Assembly: GCA_963720515.1 (NCBI GenBank)
Contig: OY970397.1
Coordinates: 868,001-932,000 of the forward strand
Reading direction: 5' to 3'
DNA length: 64,000 nt
Source of the DNA: G963720515 sp963720515
Lineage (GTDB): Bacteria; Actinomycetota; Thermoleophilia; Gaiellales; Gaiellaceae
Part shown: positions 45,511-59,177 of the stretch, in pieces
Layout of the letters: every line of letters starts with the position of its first letter
How positions within the stretch are numbered: the first letter of the stretch is position 1
The notes under the pieces: generated by a model
The model's input: the letters and a program-made list of their open reading frames with translations, nothing else
The model's database searches: none
Told to the model about the DNA's origin: nothing
Program-made: the position numbers and the translations under genes

Positions 45511-47451
45511 CTACGGCGTCGCCTTGGGCTTCAAGCCCTTGGCGATGGCGAGCATCGTCTCGTTCGACATCGAGTCGAGGAGCGTGTTCGTCACCCAGTA
45601 CGAGGAGCCGTTCTCGGTGAACGCGACCATGTGGAGATGGGCGGCGTTGTAGTAGAGCTTGTAGTCCCGGCCGGCGATCGTTCGCGTGAGCGTCGGCCCG
45701 GCCAGGATGGGCGGGTCCTCCCACGCGGTCTCCTGGATCCCCCAGTACTCGAGGCTGGACGGGCCGTTGTAGACGAACCGGAGCCCGCCCTCGTCGTGGA
45801 GCCGGTAGATGCGGTACGGCGAGAGGCTCGAGAGGCGCGACGAGCTCTCGTGGATGGTCGGGATGAGCACCGGGAAGCTGACCTTCTTCCGCGCGTCGCG
45901 GGCGGCCGCGATTTCGGCGGTCGCGTCGTTCGTGACGTGCGGCGCCGTGTGCTCCGGCGTCGTGTCGCGCGGGAGCGGCGCGAGCGTCCCCTTGAACGTC
46001 GTGCCGACCGTGACCCGGAGCATCGTCGAGAGGGTGTCGGCCTGCGTCCCCGCGACGACCTCGGCGTCGCCGAAGAGCGTGGCGACCCGGTTCGCGGCCG
46101 CGGGCGCACCCTTCGCGCTCGCGTCGTACATGACCTTCGTCTTGAAGGTTGTCTCCGTCGCGTTGCCGCCGTTCCCGGCCGGGTAGCCCTGCCGTTCGAG
46201 GAGGACGGCCGCGCGGTCGGCGTCGCCCGTCACGCCGTTGCCGTTCATGACCTCGATCGTGACCGTGCGCGCGGGCGGGCCGGTCGGCTTCGCCTTGCGC
46301 GGCTTCCGGCCGGTCGCGGTGTCCGTCGCCTTCGAGGCGGAGTCCGTGTCCGGGTTCATGAACTCGTGGACGACCCGGTCGATCTCGGTCTGGTCGGCGA
46401 GGAGCTCGAACGTGAGGTTGTTCTGGCCGAGGGTGGTCAGGCGCGGCTGGAAGAAGTTCCCGCTCGGGAGCTCCTTCGCGAGTTTGGCGAACGTGAGGAC
46501 CTCCTTGAGCGAGAGCGCGCCCTTGCCGGGGCCGGCGATCGTGACGTTCTTCGACGCCGCCGAGAGAACGCGCGGGATGTCGGTCACGGCGAGCTGGTCC
46601 TTCATGGCCTTCACGAACGACTGCTGGCGCGCGTTGCGGTAGAGATCGGAGTCCGTGTGGCGGAAGCGCGCGTAGGCAAGCGCGTTGCGCCCGTTCAGCT
46701 TCTGATAGCCGGGCTGGATGTTGATTGCCGAGTAGTTCTCGCCCGAGGAGTTGTCGTTGAAGTACCGGTGGTCGACGTCCACGTACACGCCGCCCATCCG
46801 GTTGACCACCCCGATGAAGCCGAGGAAGTTGACGAGCACGTAGTAGTTGAATTTGATGCCCGTGAGGTTCTGGACGGTCTCGATCGTGCCCTTCGGGCCG
46901 CAGTTCGTGAAGGCCTCGTTGATCTTCCCGACCGTCGGCGCGGCCCGCTTGCACCCCGCGATCTCCGCACGCAGGTCACGCGGGAAGGACAGCATCGAGA
47001 TCGTCTTGCCGTTCGGGTCCAGCCGGACGGCGATGATCGTGTCCGAGCGCGACTCGTGCTCCGACGTCTTCTCGGGCCCCCACCGCTGGTCGTAGCCGAT
47101 CACGAGGACGTTCACCGGCTGTCCGGGCGTCGTGACCTCCTGGAGGATTTTCTGCGCCTCCTTCTCCGCGGGCGTGCTCGGCGCGGTCTGCTGGCGGAGG
47201 TCCTCGCCCCAGAGCGCGGCGCCGCCCGCGACGCCGACGACGAGCATGAGGCAGAAGACGAGGATCCAGCCGAAGACCTTCGCGACCCGGAGCACCGGGT
47301 GCCGGCGGTGCGGCTGGCCGTAGCGCGTCATCGCGGTGAACGGCGGCAAGGTTGGAGGCGCGCCGTTACCCGACCCGTTGGCCGCGGTCCCGTTCGCAGA
47401 CGTCTCCTTCTCGGCGGCCCAGTGGGCGCCTAGCTTGTGCGTCGTCCTCAT
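45511..47451 (-). CDS. LytR-CpsA-Psr family cell-wall glycopolymer transferase with extra C-terminal domain
   Basis: This 646-residue protein has a cytoplasmic N-terminus of about 55 residues and one membrane helix (FGWILVFCLMLVVGVAGGAA). The LCP domain (about 110-260) carries SRSDTIIAVRLDPNGKTI, SFPRDLRAEI and LAYARFRHTDSDLYR with the pyrophosphate-binding Arg residues. A LytR_C domain (about 400-480: VTIEVMNGNGVTGDADRA) follows. About 140 further residues (YRIYRLHDEGGLRFVYNG to SNETMLAIAKGLKP) are not part of standard LCP proteins. It attaches glycopolymers to peptidoglycan. Confidence 0.9.
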   Translation of the reverse strand: MRTTHKLGAHWAAEKETSANGTAANGSGNGAPPTLPPFTAMTRYGQPHRRHPVLRVAKVFGWILVFCLMLVVGVAGGAALWGEDLRQQTAPSTPAEKEAQKILQEVTTPGQPVNVLVIGYDQRWGPEKTSEHESRSDTIIAVRLDPNGKTISMLSFPRDLRAEIAGCKRAAPTVGKINEAFTNCGPKGTIETVQNLTGIKFNYYVLVNFLGFIGVVNRMGGVYVDVDHRYFNDNSSGENYSAINIQPGYQKLNGRNALAYARFRHTDSDLYRNARQQSFVKAMKDQLAVTDIPRVLSAASKNVTIAGPGKGALSLKEVLTFAKLAKELPSGNFFQPRLTTLGQNNLTFELLADQTEIDRVVHEFMNPDTDSASKATDTATGRKPRKAKPTGPPARTVTIEVMNGNGVTGDADRAAVLLERQGYPAGNGGNATETTFKTKVMYDASAKGAPAAANRVATLFGDAEVVAGTQADTLSTMLRVTVGTTFKGTLAPLPRDTTPEHTAPHVTNDATAEIAAARDARKKVSFPVLIPTIHESSSRLSSLSPYRIYRLHDEGGLRFVYNGPSSLEYWGIQETAWEDPPILAGPTLTRTIAGRDYKLYYNAAHLHMVAFTENGSSYWVTNTLLDSMSNETMLAIAKGLKPKATP

Positions 47452-47517
47452 ACGAAAAGGTCGCCAATGGCGACGACGTTCGAGGATACCCGAGGTCCCG
47501 GAACGTCAAGGGAGGTA
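47452..47517 (-). promoter_or_regulatory. intergenic promoter/hairpin between metH and the LCP gene
   Basis: On the minus strand TTGACG (47504-47509) and TATCCT (47483-47488) are 15 bases apart, a tentative LCP promoter; direction and position fit the LCP start. A hairpin GTCGCC-ATT-GGCGAC (47460-47474) followed by CTTTT ends seven bases before the start codon. It could instead be a short terminator or control access to the start. Confidence 0.35.
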
Positions 47518-51150
<3,633 letters not shown>

Positions 51151-51197
51151 GGCCTGAATTGTGCCCGTCGGGTCCGCGCGTCGTCTCGGGAGCGGGG

Positions 51198-51622
51198 TTA
51201 GCCGCGACCCGCGACTGCGAGCTTGTTCTCGGCGTGCCGGAGCCGCTGCTCGGCGTGCCAGCGGTCGATGCCCTCCTCGCCCGCCTCCGCCTGCTCGAGA
51301 ACCTTGCGGGCCTCTTCGATCTCGCGCTTCGTCTCCTCGACGTCGATCTCCTCGGCGCGCACGGCGTCGTCCACCAGGGCGATGGCGCGGTCCTTCTGCA
51401 CCTTGAAGTACCCGGGGCCGGCCGCGAGGCTCACCCACTGTCCGTCGGTCTTGATGCGGATCTCCCCCGCCGCCAGCATCGCGACGAGCGGCGCGTGGCG
51501 GGCGAGGACGCCGATCTCGCCGTCCGCGCCGGGCACGATCAGCCGCTCGGCCTCGCCCTCGAAGGCGGCGCCCTCGGGCGTCACGACCGAGAGCGAGAAC
51601 GTCTTGACGGAGCCGTCGGCCA

Positions 51623-51623
<1 letters not shown>
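51198..51623 (-). CDS. atpC: ATP synthase epsilon subunit
   Basis: This 141-residue protein starts at GTG overlapping the atpD stop (TAGTG). The N-terminal beta-sandwich (FSLSVVTPEGAAFEGEAERL, IGVLARHAPLVAMLAAGEIR) and C-terminal helical hairpin (VRAEEIDVEETKREIEEARK) are complete. It is part of the F1 central stalk. Confidence 0.96.
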
Positions 51624-53137
<1,514 letters not shown>

Positions 53138-53167
53138 TCGCGCTCCTACTCGGGGACGCGAGCGAGT

Positions 53168-53320
53168 CTATCCGGCGCGCAGCGCCGGCCGTCGCAGGCT
53201 CGGCCGCGGCACGCGGAAGCCGCGGCGGGGCGCCTTCTCGGCGTCGCGGAGCGCACGCGCCTCCTCACGCTGGCGCCTGGCCCTCGACGACGCCTCCGCC
53301 ACCCGGGCGGAGTGGTCCAT
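53168..53320 (-). CDS. small basic ORF between anti-sigma-like gene and atpD (uncertain)
   Basis: A 50-codon frame starts at ATG 53320 and begins MDHSARVAEASSRARRQREE. It is strongly charged with a basic tail and ends 30 bases before the atpD start. There is no clear Shine-Dalgarno. It may be a small protein or non-coding leader of atpD. Confidence 0.3.
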   Translation of the reverse strand: MDHSARVAEASSRARRQREEARALRDAEKAPRRGFRVPRPSLRRPALRAG

Positions 53321-53323
53321 GTG

Positions 53324-53362
53324 TCAGACGAACGAGCCGATGTACGAGAGCTGGTAGGCCAC
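53324..53362 (-). CDS. 12-residue coupled mini-ORF (uncertain)
   Basis: GTG at 53362 overlaps the anti-sigma-like stop as TAGTG, the same junction used by ftsE-ftsX and atpD-atpC. It encodes MAYQLSYIGSFV and stops. It could be a translated micro-peptide or chance. Confidence 0.25.
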   Translation of the reverse strand: MAYQLSYIGSFV

Positions 53363-53844
53363 TAGACGGCGCCTCCCTGCTCCCGGCGGTCCTGCTGGAC
53401 GGCCCGGTTCTGCGGGACGCGCAGGCCCTGGACGTCCTTGCGCGCGTCGAGCTCACGAAGTGCGATGTCCGAGTTCGTGGTCGGCGCGGTCGGAGGCTTG
53501 GTGCCGCCCACATGGCCGGCCAGCACGCCGAGCCCTGCTGCGCCGAGCGCGAGAGTCGCGGCGATCGCGACGCGGACCGCGAAGTGGCGCGGCGCATGCG
53601 CCGAGCGGGCGACGAAGACGGGCTCCGCCGGGCGCTCCGGCGGGGTCGCCCGCATGACCCGGGCGACGGCCCGCATCTGCGCGACCTCGCGGGCGCACTC
53701 GGGACAGCGCGCGAGGTGCGCGTCGAGCAGCGCCCGCTCGAGCTCCGACAACTCGTCGTCGAGCGCGAGCGACGCCCACGCGTGCGCGCGATCGCAGCCC
53801 CGTTCAAGCATCCCGGCCACGTCTAGTGGGACGGAATAGCACAC
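53362..53844 (-). CDS. zf-HC2 anti-sigma-factor-like membrane protein
   Basis: This 160-residue protein (GTG 53844; a start at ATG 53811 is possible) has the zinc-finger helix pair WASLALDDELSELERALL, then AHLARCPECAREVAQM with HxxxCxxC. One membrane helix (VAIAATLALGAAGLGVLAG) and an extracytoplasmic tail of about 45 residues follow. Such proteins hold an ECF sigma factor at the membrane, but no sigma gene lies next to it; the nearest, at 17 kb, carries its own SnoaL domain. It sits between the peptide transporter and atpD. Confidence 0.78.
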   Translation of the reverse strand: MCYSVPLDVAGMLERGCDRAHAWASLALDDELSELERALLDAHLARCPECAREVAQMRAVARVMRATPPERPAEPVFVARSAHAPRHFAVRVAIAATLALGAAGLGVLAGHVGGTKPPTAPTTNSDIALRELDARKDVQGLRVPQNRAVQQDRREQGGAV

Positions 53845-53880
53845 GAAGGGTTAGCTGCGCGGCCTGGGGCCGCGGCGCGC

Positions 53881-54978
53881 TCAGGCCCTCGCGGCCTCCT
53901 GGAGCTCCTCGCCCTCGGAGAGCGGATACCAGCACGAGACGCGCCGGTTCTTGTCGATCTTCGCCTCGGGCCATTCCGTCCTGCAGTTCTCGGGGACCTC
54001 CTCCCCGCTCGGCGCGACCTGCCGCGCCTTGGGGCAGCGGGGGTGGAACGGGCACCCGGGCGGCGGGTCGACCGGCGAGGGCACGTCGCCCGTGAGGACG
54101 ATCCGCTTCGCCCGTCCGTCCTGGCCCGCCAAGTGCCCCTTCGGGATCGCCGAGAGAAGCGCCGCCGTGTACGGATGCTGCGGCCGCTGGTAGAGGTCGT
54201 CCGCATCGCCGACCTCGACGATGCGCCCGAGGTACATGACCGCGATCCGGTCGGAGACGTGCCGCACGACGCCGAGGTCGTGCGAGATGAAGAGATAGGT
54301 GAGGTTGAAGTCCTTCTGCAGGCCGAGCAGGAGGTTCAGGATCTGCGCCTGGATCGACACGTCGAGCGCCGAGACCGGCTCGTCGCAGATGATGAGCCGC
54401 GGGGAGAGCGCGAGCGCGCGGGCGACGCCGATGCGCTGGCGCTGCCCGCCGGAGAACTCGTGCGGGTAGCGGTTGTAATGCTCCGGGTTCAGGCCGACGC
54501 GGCTCATGAGCTCCTGGACGCGCCGGCGGACGTCCTTCTCCGTTCTCTGGATCTGGTAGGGCATCCCGATGATCTGGCCGACCGTCTGGCGCGGGTTGAG
54601 CGAGGAGTACGGATCCTGGAAGACGATCTGCATCTCCCGGCGGATCGGCCGCATCTTGCCCCGGCTGAACTTCGTGATGTCCCGGCCCTCGAACATGACC
54701 GTGCCGGAAGTCACGTCGATGAGCCGCGTGATGAGCCGGGCCGTCGTGGACTTCCCGGAGCCCGACTCGCCCACGAGCCCCAGCGTCTCCCCCGGCTGGA
54801 TGTCGAAGGAGATGTCCTCCACCGCGTGCACCCGGCCGATCTCGCGCTGGAAGATGATTCCGCGCGTGATCGGGAAGTACTTCGTCAGACCGCGGACGCT
54901 GACCAGCGCTTCGCGGTCCGGCTCGTCCTCGGGAGCGGGCGGAGCCGACGGCCCCGGCGTTGCTGCGGCCTGGCTCAC
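53881..54978 (-). CDS. dppF: peptide ABC transporter ATP-binding protein (DppF/OppF)
   Basis: This 365-residue protein starts at GTG 54978, overlapping the dppD stop as GTGA. Walker A GESGSGKSTTARL, signature FSGGQRQRIGVARAL, Walker B LIICDEPVSALDVSIQAQIL and the oligopeptide C-terminal domain with Cys cluster (PGCPFHPRCPKARQ, then NCRTEW, SCWYPL), typical of the Fe-S/zinc tail of DppF, are present. The N-terminus has an extra Pro/Ala segment of about 20 residues. Confidence 0.93.
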   Translation of the reverse strand: MSQAAATPGPSAPPAPEDEPDREALVSVRGLTKYFPITRGIIFQREIGRVHAVEDISFDIQPGETLGLVGESGSGKSTTARLITRLIDVTSGTVMFEGRDITKFSRGKMRPIRREMQIVFQDPYSSLNPRQTVGQIIGMPYQIQRTEKDVRRRVQELMSRVGLNPEHYNRYPHEFSGGQRQRIGVARALALSPRLIICDEPVSALDVSIQAQILNLLLGLQKDFNLTYLFISHDLGVVRHVSDRIAVMYLGRIVEVGDADDLYQRPQHPYTAALLSAIPKGHLAGQDGRAKRIVLTGDVPSPVDPPPGCPFHPRCPKARQVAPSGEEVPENCRTEWPEAKIDKNRRVSCWYPLSEGEELQEAARA

Positions 54979-56018
54979 ACCGCCACCTTGAGCCGCCTCG
55001 TCTCGCGCTCCTCCCACAGGCGCCGTTTCTCCTCGATCGACAGATGGCACGCCTCGGGATGGCCGCCCCCGCGGTCCTTGAACTCCGGACGCTGGTTGTC
55101 GCACGGCGCGAAGCGGTGCGGGCAGCGCGGATGGAACGGACAGCCGGGCGGGACGTTGATGAGCGAGGGCGGCGCGCCCTCGATCGGCAAGAGCGGCGCA
55201 CCCTTACCGGCCGTCGTAGGGATCGACTCGAGAAGGCCCCACGTGTACGGATGGAGCGGGGTCGCAAAGACGCCAGCCGCCTCGCCGCGCTCCATGGCCT
55301 GGCCCGCGTACATGACCATGATCGTCTGGGCCGTGTCCGCGATGACGGCGAGGTCGTGCGTGATGAGGATGACCCCGATGTCGTACTCCTCTTTCATCTT
55401 CTGGATGAGCTCGAGGATCTGCGCCTGGACGGTCACGTCGAGCGCGGTCGTCGGCTCGTCCGCGATCAGGACGTCGGGGTTGTGGAGGAGCGCCATCGCG
55501 ATCATCGCGCGCTGGCGCATCCCGCCCGAGTACTGGTGCGGGTAGTCCTTGAAGCGCTCCGCCGGCCGCGGGATCCCGACGGCGGCGAGCAGGTCGATCA
55601 CCTGCTGCTGCGCCTGCTTCTTCGGGATGTCGTCGTGGACGAGGATCGCCTCGACGAGCTGGTCGCCGACGCGGTACATGGGATGGAGCGAGGCGAACGG
55701 GTCCTGGAAAATCATCGCGAGCTCCTTGCCGCGGACCTTCTGGAGCTCGTTGGCCGGGAGTTCGAGCATGTTTCGGCCCTTGAACAGGATCTCGCCCTCG
55801 AGGTGCGCGCTCTCCCGGTTGATGAGCCCGAGCGCCGTAAGGCACGTCACGCTCTTGCCCGAGCCGGACTCGCCGACGATGCCGAACGTCTCGCCGCGCC
55901 GGACGGAGAACGTGAGGCCGTCCACGGCCTTGACGATCCCGTCGGGCGTCGGGAAGTGCACCTTTAGGTCGCGAACCTCGAGTAGAGGCTCGCCCAGGCG
56001 TCCCTCTGCGCGGCTCAC
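54975..56018 (-). CDS. dppD: peptide ABC transporter ATP-binding protein (DppD/OppD)
   Basis: This 347-residue protein starts at GTG 56018, overlapping the permease stop as GTGA. Walker A GESGSGKSVTCLTALG, signature YSGGMRQRAMIAMALL, Walker B VLIADEPTTALDVTVQAQIL and the C-terminal motif PPGCPFHPRCPHRF with further Cys in FAPCDN are present. It pairs with DppF to energise uptake. Confidence 0.93.
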   Translation of the reverse strand: MSRAEGRLGEPLLEVRDLKVHFPTPDGIVKAVDGLTFSVRRGETFGIVGESGSGKSVTCLTALGLINRESAHLEGEILFKGRNMLELPANELQKVRGKELAMIFQDPFASLHPMYRVGDQLVEAILVHDDIPKKQAQQQVIDLLAAVGIPRPAERFKDYPHQYSGGMRQRAMIAMALLHNPDVLIADEPTTALDVTVQAQILELIQKMKEEYDIGVILITHDLAVIADTAQTIMVMYAGQAMERGEAAGVFATPLHPYTWGLLESIPTTAGKGAPLLPIEGAPPSLINVPPGCPFHPRCPHRFAPCDNQRPEFKDRGGGHPEACHLSIEEKRRLWEERETRRLKVAV

Positions 56019-57052
56019 TGGTAGCGCACCCGAGGATCCAGGTACGCGTAGAGCACGTCGACGAACAGGTTCATCATCGCCACGAAGAACGACGCGACGA
56101 TGACGACGCCCGTCATGGCGGGCAGGTCGGCGCTCCTCGCCGACGTCACCGCCCAGTTGCCGAGCCCCTGGATGTTGAAGACCGTCTCGGTGATGACCGC
56201 GCCGCCGATGAGGAGCGCGAAGTCGAGGCCGAACATCGTCACGATCGGCGTCAGGCTCGCCCGCAGGCCGTGCTTGAAGACGACCTTGCGCTCGGACAGC
56301 CCCTTCGCGCGGGCGGTGCGGATGTAGTCCTCCCCCATCACGTCGATCAGGTTCCCGCGCGTCATCCGCGCGTAGAACGCCGCGTAGAGCAGCGCCAGGC
56401 AGAACCAGGGCAGGAGGAGGTGCGTGAACCACCCGACCGGGTCCACGTGGAACTCGACGTACCCGGTACTGACCGCGTCGATCCCGAGCTTGTTCCAGAA
56501 GATCCAGAGCGAAAGAAGCCCCAGCCAGAACACGGGTGCGGACACGCCGAAGAGTGCGAAGCCCATCGCCGCCCGGTCGGCGAGGGTGCGCCGCCGGAGC
56601 GCGGAGATGATCCCGATCGTGACCCCCATGACCAGCCAGATGATGGCCGCGCCGGCCGCGAGGCAGAGCGTGCGTGGGAGGCGGTTGATGATCTCCTCTC
56701 GGACCGCGGTCCGGCTGTCATAGGAGAAGCCGAGCCCGAGGAAGTGCCCGTCGCAGCCCTCCGTCCCGGCGGGACAGTGGCCCCGGTCGCCGGTGAACAC
56801 GCGCTCGAGGAAGGTCCCGTACTGCGAGTCCCAGGGGCGCTCGCCGTCCCAGACCCTGAGTCCGAACGCGGACTTGTCGAGGCCGAGGTTCTTCTTCACC
56901 TCGGCGATGAGCTCCGGTGTCGGCTGCTTCCCGGCGAACTTCGTCGCCGGGTCGCCCGGTGGGAGCGTGTAGAAGATGACGAAGGTCAGGAACGTGACGA
57001 TGAGGACGACGAGAATCGTCCAGAGAAGCCGTCGGATCACATACCGCCCCAT
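56015..57052 (-). CDS. dppB: peptide ABC transporter permease (DppB/OppB)
   Basis: This 345-residue protein starts at ATG with GGGGGAAG upstream. MGRYVIRRLLWTILVVLIVT is the typical first helix; a periplasmic loop of about 90 residues with a Cys pair (GHCPAGTEGCDGH) follows. The inner-membrane EAA loop is DYIRTARAKGLSERKVVFKH. Six helices in all. It lies between a binding-protein gene and dppD. Confidence 0.93.
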   Translation of the reverse strand: MGRYVIRRLLWTILVVLIVTFLTFVIFYTLPPGDPATKFAGKQPTPELIAEVKKNLGLDKSAFGLRVWDGERPWDSQYGTFLERVFTGDRGHCPAGTEGCDGHFLGLGFSYDSRTAVREEIINRLPRTLCLAAGAAIIWLVMGVTIGIISALRRRTLADRAAMGFALFGVSAPVFWLGLLSLWIFWNKLGIDAVSTGYVEFHVDPVGWFTHLLLPWFCLALLYAAFYARMTRGNLIDVMGEDYIRTARAKGLSERKVVFKHGLRASLTPIVTMFGLDFALLIGGAVITETVFNIQGLGNWAVTSARSADLPAMTGVVIVASFFVAMMNLFVDVLYAYLDPRVRYQ

Positions 57053-57078
57053 CGCTTCCCCCTATCTCCTGTTCGCCT

Positions 57079-57130
57079 GGTTCTGATTCTAGAACCGGAG
57101 GGCCGCCCTTGGCGAGCGGCCCTCCGGTTC
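57079..57130 (-). terminator. strong stem-loop after the peptide-binding protein gene, with an alternative hairpin
   Basis: A perfect 15-bp stem (57092-57106 with 57116-57130, 9-base loop) lies between the SBP1 stop and dppB. The AGAACC at its downstream foot can instead pair with GGTTCT at 57079-57084, so two exclusive structures are possible. No U-tract. It probably limits read-through to dppB and stabilises SBP1 mRNA. Confidence 0.6.
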
Positions 57131-57149
57131 GGTGATTCCTATCTGGTCG

Positions 57150-59045
57150 TTACTGCGCCTGCTTTGCCTGATCGACCGCCAGGTGCGCCCATGCCGGGTC
57201 ACCCGAGTTCTGGTCGAAGACGTACTGGGACACGGAGTCCGAGATCACGAAGTCCGCGTTGGCGTCGAGGTACGGAACCCACGGCACCACGGTCTCCATG
57301 AGCTTCTTGTCGAGGTCCTCCCAGCAGGTGTTCCGCTCGTCGCCCAGCAACACGTTGCACGCGTCGATGTCGGCGTCGACGGACGGGATGCCGGTGGTCG
57401 TGCCCGTGACCTTGAACTCCTTGACCTGGTCCGGGGTGAGACCCACGAGGGAGTAGTTCACGTTGCCCTCGGCGTTGATGGAGCGCGAGTCGAAGAGCAC
57501 CATGAACGTCGAAGCGTCCGCGTAGTCCTTGCCCCAACCGGGCGTGGACGAGACCGGCACCTTGCGGGCGACCGTCTGGATGATCGTGTACGAGTCATCC
57601 GAGGGCCGGGTCACGAGCTTGATGCCGATCTTCGCGACAGCCGCCTCGATCACCGGGGTCATGTTCCGCCAGACGTCGGTCGTGCGGGTCACGTGCAGCA
57701 CGTTCTCGCACTGCGGCGCGTCGCACATCCCGTCGCCGTTGGTGTCGTACTTGGACTGCTTCATCTCTTCCTGCGCCTTGGCGAGATCGCCCGCGTCACC
57801 CTCGGTGCCGTACGGGTTGTAGTCGTCGAGGTCGCCGTTGAACATGGTGTCCGGGACGATGTGGTTCGCAATCTCGCCCTTCGGCGAGCCGCCCCAGGCC
57901 CTGCGCAGGCCTTCCTTGTCCATGATCCAGTTCATCGCCTTCCGGACGTGGATGTCGTCGAAGGGCGGCTGGGTCAGGTTCATCGTGATGTACCACGTCC
58001 GGTCGCCGGAGTTGGTCTTGTAGTTGTTCTTCAGCGCCTCGGTGGTCGTGTAGGTGCGGATGACTTCCGCCGGCTCGCTCGCGTACGCGAGCTCGAGCTG
58101 GTTGGCCTTGACCCGGTCGAAGATGTCCTGAGCGTTCGTGTTCAGGGTCATCTGCCACTGGTCGAAGAAGTTCTGCCGCGCCTCGGTCGTGTCGGACGCC
58201 GGGTCGTAGTCCGGGTTCCGCACGAGGATGAGCTTCGAGTTGGGGTTGAAGCCTGCGAGCGCCTTCATGGTGTCGCAGCTCGTGGTGTCGAGGGCGTCCT
58301 CGCCCTGCACCATGTACGGGCCCGACGAGATCAGGAAGCGGCCGTACTCGCCCGCCTTCGTGAAGCACTTGCCGACCTCTTCGGGGATCGGGCCGGCAGC
58401 CGGCATCGCGATCCGGTACAGGAAGTCGCCGGTCGGCTTCTCCAGGTGGAAGATGATCGTCTTGTCGTCGGGGGTCTCGATGCCCGCGATCGGCGCGTCC
58501 GCGTTCTTGCCGGTCAGGCCGCCGCCATCCGAGTACTCCTGGAGCCCCTTGATGACGCCCAGGTAGTAGAAGCCGTACTGCGCGACTAGGCCCGGCGTTC
58601 CGATGCGCCGCATCGCATACTCGACGTCCTTCGACGTCACTTGACGGCTGAGAGGCGGACCGAACTTGACGCCGTCACGAATCGTGAACGTGTACGTCGT
58701 GTCGCCGTCCGTGAGCTCCGGCTCCTCGGCCGCGAGATCGGGGATGAGCTCGTTGCCTGCCGCGTCGGGCTCGTGCTTGTAGCCCATGAGCGTCCGGCCG
58801 AGCATGTTCGTGTAGAGACCGAGGAACGTCGCCAGGTACTCGCCCGTCGGGTCGAAGTTCCCGGTCCATTCGAACGCATCGGTCTGGGTGCGGAACGTGC
58901 CACCCTTCTCCGCGTTGCCGCCGCCACCGGTGCCGGTGGCCTGAGCCGCGCCCGTGCTCCCGCCGTCGCCGCCACAACCTGCGGCAACAAGCATGAGCGT
59001 GAGGCTTGCGGCCAGCACGGCTGCTGCAATCACCTTACGTCGCAA
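57150..59045 (-). CDS. peptide ABC transporter substrate-binding lipoprotein (SBP family 5), SBP1
   Basis: This 631-residue protein starts at TTG 59045 with GGAGAGGGG upstream. Lipoprotein signal MRRKVIAAAVLAASLTLML ends in VAAGC. SBP_bac_5 features include GDTTYTFTIRDGVKFG, TSKDVEYAMRRI, RKAMNWIMDKEGLRRAWGG and the late Cys-containing loop DACNVLLGDERNTCWEDLD. It delivers peptides or related solutes to DppBC. Confidence 0.9.
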   Translation of the reverse strand: MRRKVIAAAVLAASLTLMLVAAGCGGDGGSTGAAQATGTGGGGNAEKGGTFRTQTDAFEWTGNFDPTGEYLATFLGLYTNMLGRTLMGYKHEPDAAGNELIPDLAAEEPELTDGDTTYTFTIRDGVKFGPPLSRQVTSKDVEYAMRRIGTPGLVAQYGFYYLGVIKGLQEYSDGGGLTGKNADAPIAGIETPDDKTIIFHLEKPTGDFLYRIAMPAAGPIPEEVGKCFTKAGEYGRFLISSGPYMVQGEDALDTTSCDTMKALAGFNPNSKLILVRNPDYDPASDTTEARQNFFDQWQMTLNTNAQDIFDRVKANQLELAYASEPAEVIRTYTTTEALKNNYKTNSGDRTWYITMNLTQPPFDDIHVRKAMNWIMDKEGLRRAWGGSPKGEIANHIVPDTMFNGDLDDYNPYGTEGDAGDLAKAQEEMKQSKYDTNGDGMCDAPQCENVLHVTRTTDVWRNMTPVIEAAVAKIGIKLVTRPSDDSYTIIQTVARKVPVSSTPGWGKDYADASTFMVLFDSRSINAEGNVNYSLVGLTPDQVKEFKVTGTTTGIPSVDADIDACNVLLGDERNTCWEDLDKKLMETVVPWVPYLDANADFVISDSVSQYVFDQNSGDPAWAHLAVDQAKQAQ

Positions 59046-59144
59046 GGTTCACCCCTCTCCTATCGGTTCGATGGGTCCAGTTGTTTCGCGGTTCGCTCGT
59101 AAGAGCCTCCTGCCTCGTTGACGAGCGGGAACGCGTGAAGTTAG

Positions 59145-59161
59145 CGCCGCACCATGCGGCG
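59145..59161 (-). terminator. short stem-loop after dppC
   Basis: Perfect 7-bp arms CGCCGCA/TGCGGCG with a 3-base loop lie between the dppC stop and SBP1 start, followed on the transcript by CTAACTT. A weak terminator at best. Confidence 0.35.
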
Positions 59162-59177
59162 TCGAACGAAGTCCCCG

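Noticed and set aside
51151..51197. Cobalamin riboswitch before metH
   Set aside because: Only 47 bases separate atpC and metH, too short for the aptamer, and no B12-box-like sequence is present.
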